Shown: positions 1-9,870 of the stretch, piece by piece
Layout of the letters: the number at the start of each line of letters is the position of its first letter
Position numbering within the stretch: position 1 is the stretch's first letter
NCBI GenBank assembly: GCA_039090855.1
Contig: CM076997.1
Coordinates: 168,360,709-168,424,708 of the forward strand
DNA from: Macrothele yani
Taxonomy: Eukaryota > Arthropoda > Arachnida > Araneae > Macrothelidae
Reading direction: 5' to 3'
Length of the DNA: 64,000 nt
Position numbers and translations under genes: made by a program
Notes under the pieces: generated by a model
Seen by the model: the letters and a program-made list of their open reading frames with translations, nothing else
Databases searched by the model: none
What the model was told of the DNA's origin: nothing

Positions 1-350
1 CGAATTTCCTTGGCGTAGAATAGATATCAAAGTTTCCGCAATTTCTCACATCAACAAGATGGCTTCTTCAAGGAAGGTAGACAGCAAACTGCAAACTGAA
101 TAACAGAACACTTCAACAAGTTGAATGTGGTGGCTTGAATACACGATAAATGAATAAATGCCAATGTAATTATTCATTCACAAAAACCAGGCGTCATGGT
201 TAGGAATGCGGTACTGTGGGAGAAAACGCAGCATTATTTGACGGACTGGTTCTAAACTCCCCCTCGTGACAATTCTAGAAATGTTATCATTGCAAACTTC
301 CCCGTTGGTAATGATCTCTAAGGTTCTTCAACATTACGGAGGAAGGCCTG
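1..350. other. No recognisable feature
   Basis: AT-rich sequence. I see no coding frame, repeat or RNA signature that I can support here. The homology shared with the second copy of the next element (30.2-31.35 kb) starts only around position 352. Confidence 0.5.
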
Positions 351-351
351 T

Positions 352-1340
352 AATTGCCGTGCCGTGTGTGGTAGGGCATTATCCTGTTGAAAAACTGCTT
401 AGTGATACTGCGACGTGAATGGCAACATAAGCGGTCCTAGAATGTCATGGACTTACCGTTGAGCCGTGAGAGTGGTTCGGAAGACTAGGGTGTCCAAATA
501 TCGTAGGGAATGGTTTCCCAGACCGTGTCTCCAGGGGTACAAGCCGTGTACAATTCCACGGCCAAGGTTGGATCCGTGCGCTTTCCAGCTCGTCTCCAGA
601 CACATATGCGCTGGTTATCGCTGCTAAGTGCAAACCGTGGCTCACAAACGAAGACAACAGAATGCCACTGGACACTATCGCACATTGATCTGTTCCGACA
701 TTACTGCAACCCGTGACGGCGATGCTCGCTGGTTAGTGGTAGGCGGCGGAGTGACCTCCTGGAATGTAGTCCCCGTGCTGCAAGTAGTCTGACAACGGTA
801 CGGACGTCCACTTTCGTTCCTGTAAAGACGACGCAACATGGCCCACGGATGGTTGAGAGCGACGATATCGATTTTGCTCATGAGGCTCTGACAATCGCTC
901 GATCCTCGCGTTCTGTTATTGCTCTCGGTCGTCCAGTGCCTACGTGGCTCTGGGTTATGCCCTCCTCGGCACACTAACATCGGCCGATTCCCACAAAACT
1001 GAAATACCTAGCGATACGGTGACTTGACCAACTAGTCTCTCTCAGACCAATTATACGTCTTCTCTCAAACTCGCTCAGCTGCTCGTACTGTGCACGGTTC
1101 CGCCGTCGAGGCTTTCTCGTACTACGTGGAGATTAATATAACCTCAGTTGGCTGTCACAATTGCCCCTGAGCGTGAGTTTTGCTCTTGATATGCCCTCCT
1201 CGATTATCCGTTCCCATGCGCTGTGGCAGGCCACTATTTCGCCATTGGTCTTTATTTTTTAATCATTTGCATATTCGGGCGTGAGGTACTTGCATGTGGA
1301 GTATCATCAGGATCGAACAAATTTCTCGGGGTGCTTCGTC
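352..1340 (-). mobile_element. Decayed Tc1-like transposon, copy 1
   Basis: Read on the - strand, this holds pieces of a Tc1-family (DDE) transposase. The clearest are a QDNARPHTAR-type block around 355-385, which carries the second catalytic Asp, and a block around 485-685 containing PRFALSSDNQRICVWRR. That second block corresponds to the usual SDESRF.L..D.RIRVWRR region, but the first catalytic Asp position reads VCEP instead of SDES, so the residue is lost. Frames are broken throughout. The copy is collinear with the element at 30163-31350, including the non-coding part near 1220-1340. The end that carries the terminal inverted repeat in copy 2 is missing here, so this copy is truncated at its transposase C-terminal side. 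It is clearly a pseudogene; family assignment beyond Tc1-like is inference. Confidence 0.8.
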
Positions 1341-1363
1341 TTTTTTTTCTTTCTGGCAAACAG

Positions 1364-1387
1364 TGTATATATATCTATATATATATG
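1364..1387. repeat. (TA)n tract at the 5' truncation point of RTE copy A
   Basis: A run of alternating TA with one interruption. It sits exactly between the Tc1-like remnant and the truncated start of RTE copy A. Similar tracts mark the 5' breakpoints of RTE copies D and E. Confidence 0.9.
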
Positions 1388-1390
1388 ACC

Positions 1391-2018
1391 TTTCAGAAGA
1401 CAAAAGTGATGTACAATGCTTTTACAAGAAATGAAGATTTATCGATTGATGGAGAAAAGCAGGAGATAACAGACACGTACGTTTATCTTGGACAGCAGAT
1501 ATCAAGTGAGGGTCACATTGGTGAAGAAATTAATCGGCGTACAAAACTTGCCTGGAGAGCTTTTGGAAGAAACAGCATAATTTTCAAGAGCAATATGCCA
1601 TTATGTCTTAAAAGAAAAGTGTTTGATCAATGCATCCTTCCAGTGCTTACGTATGGTGCAGAGACGTGGACCTTAGCTAAAAGAGACATACAAAGGCTGC
1701 AGACAACTCAAAGCAGCATGGAGAGGTGCATGCTTGGTGTAACCAGGAGAGATAAGAAGAGGAACACGTGGATCCGAAAAATGACAAGAGTGGAAGACAT
1801 CATGATCAGAGTTAAATCCCTGAAATGGCAATGGGCTGGACATACTGCCAGAAGAACAGACCATCGATGGACAGCCGAAATTTTAGATTGGATTCCAAGG
1901 GACAGGAAAAGACCCAGAAGAAGACCACATGGAAGATGGGTGGATGAAATTCGAAAGTATGCGGGAGTGACATGGAGGAGACTGGCACAAGACAGACCGT
2001 TGTGGAGGAAACTTGGGA

Positions 2019-2054
<36 letters not shown>

Positions 2055-2110
2055 AAAACTTGGGGAGACCTTCGTCCAGCAGTGGATTGATAATGGTTGA
2101 CAATGATGAT
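1391..2110 (+). mobile_element. RTE-type LINE, copy A (5'-truncated 3' end)
   Basis: This encodes only the C-terminal part of an RTE-clade reverse transcriptase, from a FQKTKV motif onward, through YLGQQISSEGH, VLTYGAETWTL and the arginine-rich RRRPHGRWVDEIR segment. The frame is open from the truncation to 2022, and then runs into a (TA)n insertion. The 3' end has the element's characteristic tail TTGACAATGATGATA, a short version of the (TGA)n tail seen on copy F. The open frame on this strand starts at 1223 inside the older Tc1-like remnant, so its first ~55 residues are a chance fusion and not part of the LINE. The 5' neighbour is a (TA)n tract; the 3' neighbour is the start of copy B only a few bases away. 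RTE elements mobilise by target-primed reverse transcription; this fragment lacks the endonuclease and RT catalytic parts and is dead. Confidence 0.88.
2007..2069. repeat. (TA)15 insertion flanked by a 16-bp duplication
   Basis: A pure 30-bp (TA)n run at 2023-2052 lies inside the 3' coding end of RTE copy A. It is flanked by two near-identical copies of the same LINE segment (2007-2022 and 2053-2069, GGAAACTTGGGAAGAC-like). Other RTE copies have this segment once. It therefore looks like an insertion with a target-site duplication. Confidence 0.8.
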
Positions 2111-2112
2111 AT

Positions 2113-3882
2113 AAGTAAGGTCAGGTGATGCGTAACATCACAGCCTCTCCTTGACAAATGTCAACCCCGCCTTCTCGTGGTGCATCCTGTTCCCACTAAA
2201 GGGGCTCTGACCAACGCCAATAGCGGTATAACTATACCATCGGGATTAGAGAAAATTCTATCCCACACTCACCAACCCGCTTGGCCAGCGTGGTGAGTTA
2301 TGGCCAAACCCCTCCAAAATGATTCCACAACTTAAATCTTGGCCCTCAGTCTCCGGCAGCTGGAATGTACCTGGCCAAGGCAGCGGCCAGTGCGACATGA
2401 AGGCAGAGGGTGCTAAGAATCCCCGGAGGACCGGACTAGGCTGCCATCTGATGCTGACCTTGGCTACTTACAATGGACGCTCCCTATCTTCTGATTCAAG
2501 GCTTCTTGAATTGGAAGAGGAACTACAAAGGATCAAGTGGGACATCTTGGGGCTAAGTGAGGTAAGGAGAAAAGGAGAAGATCTCATCGAACTGAAAAGT
2601 GGACATCTCTTCTACTATCGTGGGACAGATACTGGCAGAACTAGTGGTGTTGGATTTATAATAAACAAGAAACTGAAGGATAAAGTTGTAGAAGTTGAAA
2701 GTTCCTCTGACAGAGCTGCACGACTTGTTATCCAACTCTCGAGAAGATACCAGGCTCATATTATTCAAACTTATGCACCCACCACAAGTCATCCTGAAGA
2801 AGAAATTGAAGAATTTTATGAGGAAATTCGTCATCTAAATAATAAAGGTAAGCAGCACTTGAAGATAATTATGGGAGATTTCAATGCAAAAATAGGGCAA
2901 CGGCAACAGAATGAAACTTCAGTAGGTAAATTCGGTCATGGCAACAGAAACCAGCGTGGAAATACTCTCGTTGAGTTTGCTGAGGCAGAAGGGTTTTTCA
3001 TCTTGAACTCCTTCTTCAAGAAAAAGCCACACAGGAAATGGACATGGAGACATCCAAATGGGACGACAAGTGAAATTGATTTTATTATGTGTAACAAAAA
3101 ATTCGTCATAGAAGACTGCAGTGTGCTAAACAAGTTCAACACAGGTAGTGACCATAGATTGGTGAGATGTAAGATGCACCTCAACACTAAACTTGAACGT
3201 GGCAAGCTCATAAGACAAACAAAATCTATTGACATAACCTACCTTAAAAAACATCATAATACCTTCAAGTTAGAACTGAAGAACAGGTTCTCTGCTTTAG
3301 AAGGCCTAACATCGGAAGAAGTGGACATCTCTGAAGTTAACAGAAAAGTAACCAAAGCTCTTATGGAAACAGCAACAAAATTAGCTGGGTCTAAGAACAA
3401 GTTGCATGTGAACAAATTATCAGGAAAAACCAAAATGTTGATGCAAAAAAGAAGAGAGATGAGGACAACTAAAGAAGATGTGACTTCCAAAGTGGAATAT
3501 ATACAGCTATGCAAAACAGTACGAAAAAGTATCACTGAATACGTAAGGAAATTCAACTGTGAACTAGTGAGGAAAGCAATTGAAAACAACCAAAGCCTTA
3601 AGATAGCAAAGGGACATCTCAGTAAAGGAAGAAAACAGATTATGGCACTGAGAAAAGAAGATGGTTCTGTAACAAGAAATAGAGGCGAAATTTTGACAAG
3701 AGTGAAAGATTTGTACTCCAAATTATATGAAAGGGATGATACATGCACTCCAGACATCATGAAAGATACCAGTACCAGAGTTCCTCCAGGAGAAGATGGA
3801 ATTACTGTAGACATCATACAAGAAGCAAGTGGAGAAATCGAAACAAACTGTAGACATCATACAAGAAGCAAGTGGAGAAATC
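2113..3882 (+). mobile_element. RTE-type LINE, copy B (5' half)
   Basis: Begins with a ~200-bp 5' untranslated region, which is also present (with the same start GTAAGGTCAGG) on copy C, and continues into the endonuclease and the linker before the RT. It is joined head-to-tail to copy A upstream. Downstream the homology stops at 3882, where a palindromic junction leads into copy C on the opposite strand. Just before the junction a ~36-bp segment (TAGACATCATACAAGAAGC...) is tandemly duplicated, around 3808-3845 and 3849-3882. Relative to copy C, an internal deletion of ~57 bp removes the segment between RVPP and GEDG, with CTCCAG microhomology at the breakpoint. Compared with C and F it lacks the entire RT catalytic domain. 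Confidence 0.9.
2319..3877 (+). pseudogene. RTE ORF of copy B: AP-like endonuclease plus linker, RT missing
   Basis: The open frame from ATG 2319 gives an apurinic-type endonuclease domain (roughly residues 50-285) that would nick target DNA for reverse transcription. Visible signatures are SEVRRKGED after the N-terminal strand, IIMGDFNAKIG (G at residue 186) and the catalytic GSDHRL (Ser277-Asp278-His279). A basic, helix-rich linker follows (RKVTKALMETATKLAG). The RT fingers/palm region never begins, because the copy breaks off. The frame technically stays open to 4004, but residues after ~520 come from the duplicated segment, the palindromic junction and the antisense of copy C. I chose 2319 because the identical MIPQLKSWP start opens copy C and a near-identical stretch lies in copy F. 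Confidence 0.85.
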
Positions 3883-3919
3883 GAGGAACTCGTGGATTTT
3901 TCGGATCCACGAGTTCCTC
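3883..3919. repeat. Palindromic junction between RTE copies B and C
   Basis: Two 15-bp arms, GAGGAACTCGTGGAT at 3883-3897 and its exact reverse complement at 3905-3919, are separated by 7 bases. The right arm is the normal LINE sequence of copy C. The left arm is an extra inverted copy fused to the end of copy B. Confidence 0.92.
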
Positions 3920-3957
3920 TTCTTATCTCTCCTGGTTACACCAAGCCTGCACCTCTC

Positions 3958-5904
3958 CTAAATGCTGCTTTGAGTTGTTTGCAGCCTTTGTATGTCTCTT
4001 TTAGTTAAGGTCCACGTCTCTGCACCATACGTAAGCACTGGAAGGATGCATTGATCAAACACTTTTCTTTTAAGACTTAATGGCATATTGCTCTTGAAAA
4101 TAATGCTGTTTCTTCCAAAAGCTCTCCAGGCAAGTTTTGTACGCCGATTAATTTCTTCATCAATGTGACCCTCACTTGATATCTGCTGTCCAAGATAAAC
4201 GTACGTGTCTGTTATCTCCAGCTTTTCTCCATCAATCGATAAATCTTCATTTCTTGTAAAAGCATTGAACATCACTTTTGTCTTCTGAAAGTTCATTTTT
4301 AATCCCACTTCTTTACTCTTGTCAGCAAGTTCCTGGATCATACTCTGCAGCCCTGATGGGGTAGTTGCAAAAATGACTACGTCATCAGCAAAACGAAGGT
4401 GGGTTAGATAAACTCCATTAATCTTTATCCCTTTGCTTTCCCAGTTCAGTGATTGAAAGACATTTTCCAATGTGGCATTAAAGAGCTTCGGAGATATGGT
4501 GTCATATTGTCTCACTCCCTTTCCAATTTTTACGTGTGTTGTATTTGCAAACAGCCTAATCTTTGCACTTGCATTTTCATAGATGTTATTAATAATATTA
4601 ATGTATGCATCTTCAATACCGCAGGTTTTCAGAGCCATTGTAACTGCTGATGGTTTCACCGAATCAAAGGCTTTTTCATAATCGATAAAAGGCATGCACA
4701 ATGGAAGTTCATATTCCCTCGCTCTTTCAATTAGTTCTCTTAGCACGTGGATATGATCTATTGTGCTGTAGCCACTCCTGAATCCAGCTTGTTCTCTCGG
4801 TTGAGCCATGTCCAGTGTTACCTTCAAGCGGTGTGAAAGAACTTTAGTGAAAATTTTATAAACAACTGATAGGAGGCTGATAGGTCTGTAGTTTCCGAGA
4901 TCCTCAATGTCACCTTTCTTATGTAGCAGGATCATTGTAGCGGTGTTCCAATCCTCAGGAATCTTTCCTTCATTAAGGCATCGAGTGCAAATTTGGGCGA
5001 GTACTGTTTCGATTTCTCCACTTGCTTCTTGTATGATGTCTACAGTAATTCCATCTTCTCCTGGAGCTTTTCCTCGCTTCATGTTCTTGATTGCATGTGC
5101 AACTTCTGCTGGGAGGACTGGAGGAACTCTGGTACTGGTATCTTTCATGATGTCTGGAGTGCATATATCATCCCTTTCATATAATTTGGAGTAGAAATCT
5201 TTCACTCTCGTCAAAATTTCGCCTCTATTTCTTGTTACAGAACCATCTTCTTTTCTCAGTGCCATAATCTGTTTTCTTCCCTTACTGAGATGCCCCTTTG
5301 CTATCTTTAGGCTTTGGTTGTTTTCAATTGCTTTCCTCACTAGTTCACAGTTGAATTTCCTTACGTCTTCAGTGATACTTTTTCTTACTGTCTTGCATAG
5401 CTCTATATATTCCACTTTGGAAGTCACATCTTCTTTAGTTGTCCTCATCTCTCTTCTTTTTTGCATCAACATTTTGGTTTTTCCTGATAATTTGTTCACA
5501 TGCAACTTGTTCTTAGACCTAGCTAATTTTGTTGCTGTTTCCATAAGAGCTTTGGTTACTTTTCTGTTAACTTTAGAGATGTCCACTTCTTCCGATGTTA
5601 GGCCTTCTAAAGCAGAGAACCTGTTCTTCAGTTCTAACTTGAAGGTATTATGGTGTTTTTTAAGGTTGGTTATGTCAATAGATTTTGTTTGTCTTATGAG
5701 CTTGCCACGTTCAAGTTTAGTGTTGAGGTGCATCTTACATCTCACCAATCTATGGTCACTACCTGTGTTGAACTTGTTCAGCACACTGCAGTCTTCTATG
5801 ACGAATTTTTTGTTACACATAATAAAATCAATTTCACTTGTCGTCCCATTGGGATGTTTCCATGTCCATTTCCTGTGTGGCTTTTTCTTGAAGAAGGAGT
5901 TCAA
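3958..5904 (-). pseudogene. RTE reverse transcriptase ORF of copy C (648 aa open frame)
   Basis: RNA-dependent DNA polymerase of an RTE LINE, which would copy the element's RNA at a nicked target. Visible in order: the end of the endonuclease domain with FNTGSDHRL near the start, a long basic linker, the RT fingers (GKAPGEDGI, then GNYRPISLLSVVYKI), motif A FIDYEKAFDS (Phe406, Asp408) and motif C LRFADDVVIFA (Phe505-Asp508). After these comes the C-terminal YLGQQISSEGH region. The usual RQGDT of motif B reads RQYDT, a glycine loss likely to harm activity. The Met at 5904 is only the first Met after the frame change; the coding frame continues upstream to about 5995. The C-terminal ~100 residues are missing at the truncation. 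Confidence 0.88.
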
Positions 5905-5992
5905 GATGAAAAACCCTTCTGCCTCTGAAAACTCAACGAGAGTATTTCCACGCTGGTTTCTGTTGCCGTGACCGAATTTACCTACTGAAGTT

Positions 5993-6586
5993 TCATTCTG
6001 TTGCCGTTGCCCCTATTTTTGCATTGAAATCTCCCATAATTATTTTCAAGTGCTGCTTACCTTTATTATTTAGATGACAAATTTCCTCATAAAATTCTTC
6101 AATTTCTTCTTCAGGATGACTTGTGGTGGGTGCATAAGTTTGAATAATCTGAGCCTGGTATCTTTTCGAGAGTTCGATAAGTCGTGCAGCTCTGTCAGAG
6201 GAACTTTCAACTTCTACAACTTTATCCTTCAGTTTCTTGTTTATTATAAATCCAACACCACTAGTTCTGCCAGTATCTGTCCCACGATAGTAGAAGAGAT
6301 GTCCACTTTTCAGTTCGATGAGATCTTCTCCTTTTCTCCTTACCTCACTTAGCCCCACGATGTCCCACTTGATCCTTTGTAGTTCCTCTTCCAATTCAAG
6401 AAGCCTTGAATCAGAAGATAGGGAGCGTCCATTGTAAGTAGCCAAAGTCAGCATCAGATGGCAGCCTAGTCCGGTCCTCCGGGGATTCTTAGCACCCTCT
6501 GCCTTCATGTCGCACTGGCCGCTGCCTTGGCCAGGTACATTCCAGCTGCCGGAGACTGAGGGCCAAGATTTAAGTTGTGGAATCAT
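5993..6586 (-). pseudogene. RTE endonuclease ORF of copy C (197 aa, frameshifted)
   Basis: Start at 6586 with the same MIPQLKSWP opening as copy B. The AP-like endonuclease domain is visible up to IIMGDFNAKIG. The frame then leaves the LINE reading because the G run after AAAATA has one more G than in copies B and F (near 6014), which ends the protein in ATATE. With this single-base difference the rest of the domain is in the frame of the downstream 648-residue ORF. Apart from this change, the segment is collinear with copies B and F. Confidence 0.87.
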
Positions 6587-6795
6587 TTTGGAGGGGTTTG
6601 GCCATAACTCACCACGCTGGCCAAGCGGTTTGGTGAGTGTGGGATAGAATTTCCTCTAATCCCGATGGTATAGCTATACCGCTATTGGCGTTGGTCAGAG
6701 CCCCTTTAGTGGGAACAGGATGCACCACGAGAAGGCGGATTTGACATTTGTCAAGGAGAGGCTGTGATGTTAAGCATCACCTGACCTTACATCCC

Positions 6796-6807
6796 TATAT
6801 ATATATC
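6796..6807. repeat. Short (TA)n at the C/D junction
   Basis: Alternating TA between the 5' end of copy C and the (TCA)n-reading tail of copy D. The A/B junction on the other side of the inverted structure is nearly direct, with only ATATAA between the tail and the 5' end. Confidence 0.8.
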
Positions 6808-7713
6808 ATCATCATCATCATTGTCAACCATTATCAATCCACTGCTGGACGAAGGTCTCCCCAAGTTTCCTCCACAACGGTCTGTCTTGTGCCAGTCTCC
6901 TCCATGTCACCCCTGCATACTTTCGAATTTCATCCACCCATCTCCCATGTGGTCTTCTTCTGGGTCTTTTCCTGTCCCTTGGAATCCAATCTAAAATTTC
7001 GGCTGTCCATCGATGATCTGTCCTTCTGGCAGTATGTCCAGCCCATTGCCATTTCAGGGATTTAACTCTGATCATGATGTCTTCCACTCTTGTCATTTTT
7101 CGGATCCACGAGTTCCTCTTCTTATCTCTCCTGGTTACACAAGTATGCACCTCTCCATGCTGCTTTGAATTGTCTGCAGCCTTTGTATGTCTCTTTTAGT
7201 TAAGGTCCACGTCTCTGCACCATACGTAACACTGGAAGGATGCATTGATCAAACACTTTTCTTTTAAGACTTAATGGCATATTGCTCTTGAAAATAATGC
7301 TGTTTCTTCCAAAAGCTCTCCAGGCAAGTTTTGTACGCCGATTAATTTCTTCATCAATGTGACCCTCACTTGATATCTGCTGTCCAAGATAAACGTACGT
7401 GTCTGTTATCTCCAGCTTTCTCCATCAATTGATAAATCTTCATTTCTTGTAAAAGCATTGAACATCACTTTTGTCTTCTGAAAGTTCATTTTTAATCCCA
7501 CTTCTTTACTCTTGTCAGCAAGTTCCTGGATCATACTCTGCAGCTCTGATGAGCTAGTTGCAAAAATGACTACGTCATCAGCAAAACGAAGGTGGGTTAG
7601 ATAATCTCCATTAATCTTTATCCCCTTGTTTTCCCAGCTCAGTGACTGAAAAACACCCTCCAATGTGGCATTAAAGAGCTTCGGAGATAGTGTGTCACCT
7701 TGTCTCACTCTCT
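6808..7713 (-). mobile_element. RTE-type LINE, copy D (5'-truncated 3' end)
   Basis: Carries the 3' end of the LINE with an intact tail (ATCATCATCATCATTGTCAACC on the + strand). Coding homology runs from RQGDTLSPKLFN and LRFADDVVIFA (RT motifs B and C) to the C-terminal VQQWIDNG. Frames are broken at about 7140-7150 (a base lost in the GTAACCAGG region) and at about 7406-7420 (a base lost in GGAGAAAGC). The 5' truncation at 7713 abuts a (TA)n tract. It sits in tandem with copy C and mirrors the A/B pair. Confidence 0.88.
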
Positions 7714-7737
7714 CTATATATATATATACATATACAT
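7714..7737. repeat. (TA)n-rich tract at the 5' truncation point of RTE copy D
   Basis: A TATATATA tract interrupted by CATATA. It lies between the truncated LINE and the terminal repeat of the next Tc1-like element. Confidence 0.8.
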
Positions 7738-7748
7738 TTAAGTTCATA

Positions 7749-9190
7749 AAAAGCTGAACACCTAAAAGGAGTCAAGCTATGGCTTTGGTTTGTAAAGGAT
7801 ATGTTTATTCTGCAATACAGAACAACTGATTAGCATCTGGGTGTCATACGTGCTAGGTGAGTTGATGTAGTTAATAATCGGTGTGGCCACATCTGGGTTG
7901 TATCCCCTGCTGTTTACGCTGAGCCATCGAATCAAATAATGAGTAAATGGTGTCCTGTAGAATAGCCATCCAAGCTGTATTGATCCACGTCCAAAATTAG
8001 ATAACTGCTGACGGACGGTCGTGCCGCTGCACCTGTCGTTTGAGAATGTCTCAGAGATTTTTTTATTGGTAATGAATCCATCGATCTAGTCAGCCAGGGC
8101 AGAAGTGGGACGTTGTTTTTCCTGAAGAAAGCAAGTGTTGTCATTGCAACATTCGGTGTGACGTTGTCGTGCTGAAATATTGTCCCGGGGACGTCCTGCA
8201 GATGAGGAATGGCGACTGGCAATAGAATGTCAATGACGTATAACGGGCTCTGGATGTGGGACAGACTCTCACGAGAGGTGGTATGCTTTTGTACCAGATA
8301 GCACTCCAATCATAATGCTGCCTCGTGTTGGTGCGGTGTGTCTGGTGCGAATGCACTCTTTCAGATGCCTATCCCCCTGTCTTCGGCAGACACAGATGTG
8401 ACCATCATTTTCTCTTAAATAGAAGCGCGTTTCGTCCAAGAACGCGATACTGTGTTATTTGTCGTGCCATTCCTATTGTTCGATGCACCATTGCAGCCTG
8501 ACAGTCCGTTACTACAGTGTCAGGCTGCATAATACGACAAACATCATTTGACCAAGTATTGTCACTGAATAAATGCATCCTGAGTAGAAGCCGAAGCGCC
8601 TGCAGTCCGAACTGTAATAACCGGCGACGTACTGTTTTAGCTGACATTGGAGGATGTGTCACAGTTCGCCACTGCTACGCCAACGTAATTGATGATGCAG
8701 AACGGTCACTCAAAGACATCCTCATTAGACGACAATTGTCCCTCAGCGTTGTCTGTATATGACGTCCATAACCTTCTCTTTATGTCCTACGCCCTTTTTG
8801 TACAATTCCCTGCACAAATCTTGCCACACGGCGGACACACTGCGCCTCACACGAACGGCTATCTCCCGGAGAAAAGCATTCCAGTCTCTCATGCCAATAG
8901 TGGGACCTCTGTCGAACTTGCTATGTGACTGTGCGACTGTCTTATACGACGCAAGGCTTTCTTACCCACTGCTGACTAAGCACTGACATGCAGACCGAGC
9001 CACGCGCCGCGTATAACAGAAAAACGGCCTCTTTTAGGGCTGTGACGTTACGCGATCTCATACGCCTAAACGCGGTACGCATGCAGTTGTGACGCAGAAT
9101 GTTAATCACTTCTGCGATATTTCATGATTAGCACATAATGTAAAAATCAAACCCGACTCCTTTCAGGTGTTCTGCTTTTCTTTTTTTCTT
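7749..9190 (-). mobile_element. Tc1-like transposon with intact terminal repeats and broken transposase
   Basis: Terminal inverted repeats are visible. The left end reads AAAAGCTGAACACCTAAAAG and the right end, reversed, AAAAGCAGAACACCTGAAAG. TA dinucleotides flank them, as expected for TA-targeting Tc1/mariner elements. Length is ~1.44 kb. Read on the - strand, the transposase shows an N-terminal helix-turn-helix region (decayed), then FLDETRF near 8425-8450 (first catalytic Asp kept), then IFQHDNVTPNVAMTTLAFF near 8110-8170 (second Asp kept), then LPWLTRSMDSLPIK in place of the usual LPWPARSPDLSPIE. The last catalytic Glu is thus replaced by Lys. Several frameshifts and stops interrupt the reading. 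The element is dead, but its ends look recognisable by a related enzyme. Confidence 0.87.
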
Positions 9191-9400
9191 TACCATTAGT
9201 GTTCGGTAATTTCGAACCTCGTGAATGTTTAGCCCATCTGACTTGCTGCATATTTAGTGAATAACGTATTCCGTTAGCGACTAACAGTAATAATATAATT
9301 CTGCAAAGCATCCGCTCACATATATTTTGCGTTTTATGAGCGGATGTAATAAATGCAAATAATTGTTCTTGTTCTTCCCATAATTTTCCCTTTATTTTTG

Positions 9401-9577
9401 ATTAATACAGACATTTGACGTGGACCAGCAACATCAAACATAGGTCATCGCTGTTTCCACGTTTATAAGTGAGTCACAGAAAAATTCGCATTGGCCGCCA
9501 CCGGGAATCGAACCCAGGGTCTTCCAGTTACGCGCCGGATATGCTTCCACTACACCACGTCAAATGTCTGCATTAAT
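9401..9577 (-). repeat. tRNA-like SINE module bounded by 23-bp inverted repeats
   Basis: The two ends (9401-9423 and 9555-9577) are reverse complements with a single mismatch (ATTAATACAGACATTTGACG... at the left). Between them, on the - strand, lies a tRNA-like promoter module with a box B GGTTCGATTCCCGGTGGC. The same module occurs in opposite orientation at 9710-9870. A SINE normally has no terminal inverted repeats, so this may be a MITE-like carrier or a SINE copy with a foldback end. Confidence 0.75.
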
Positions 9578-9709
9578 TATTCATTCGCCTGCTGATTATT
9601 TGTTCAGTTGCTGCTTACCATCTTTGGTGAATCCCCAGCATTGTGCGGGGCTCCAAGAAGCAACCTGCCAAATTGGCTTGGCAGTTAGTGTGTCTGAGTC
9701 TGGGGGAAT

Positions 9710-9870
9710 TCGAGGCCGCTGTAGTGCAGTGGAAGCATATCCGGTGCGTAACTGGAAGACCCTGGGTTCGATTCCCGGTGGCAGCCAGCGAGAATTTTTC
9801 CGTTACTCACTTACAAGCGTGGAAAGAACGATGACCTCTGTTTGATGTCTTTATTTGATGCTGTCGTGTG
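9710..9870 (+). repeat. tRNA-derived SINE, inverted partner of 9401-9577
   Basis: A tRNA-like head (GTAGTGCAGTGGAAGCATAT, box B GGTTCGATTCCCGGTGGCAG) is followed by a tail also found in the partner (AATTTTTCCGTTACTCACTT, then a GATGACCTCTGTTTGATG-like end). It is not a functional tRNA gene: the anticodon stem-loop is irregular and the homology continues far past the tRNA 3' end. The two copies form a ~150-bp-arm inverted repeat with ~140 bp between. Confidence 0.78.

Larger units (their letters stand above)
3905..6790 (-). mobile_element. RTE-type LINE, copy C (nearly complete, 3'-truncated)
   Basis: Runs on the - strand from its 5' untranslated region (near 6590-6790) through endonuclease and reverse transcriptase to a truncation at 3905, close to the KKRNSWIRK motif. 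The last ~250 bp and the (TGA)n tail are absent. It is inverted relative to copy B. B and the 5' part of C (about 5.0-6.79 kb) are near-identical arms of a long inverted repeat. Its 5' end lies beside the 3' tail of copy D, so C and D are tandem, as A and B are. It has the best-preserved coding region in the window: one frame change near 6014 separates two long open frames. Confidence 0.92.

Noticed and set aside
1223..2053. A 276-residue open frame that looks like one protein
   Set aside because: Its first ~55 residues come from the older Tc1-like remnant and a (TA)n tract; only the rest is LINE. It is a chance fusion.
5318..5971. A 217-residue + strand open frame
   Set aside because: It is the antisense shadow of RTE copy C; similar shadows occur over copies B and F.
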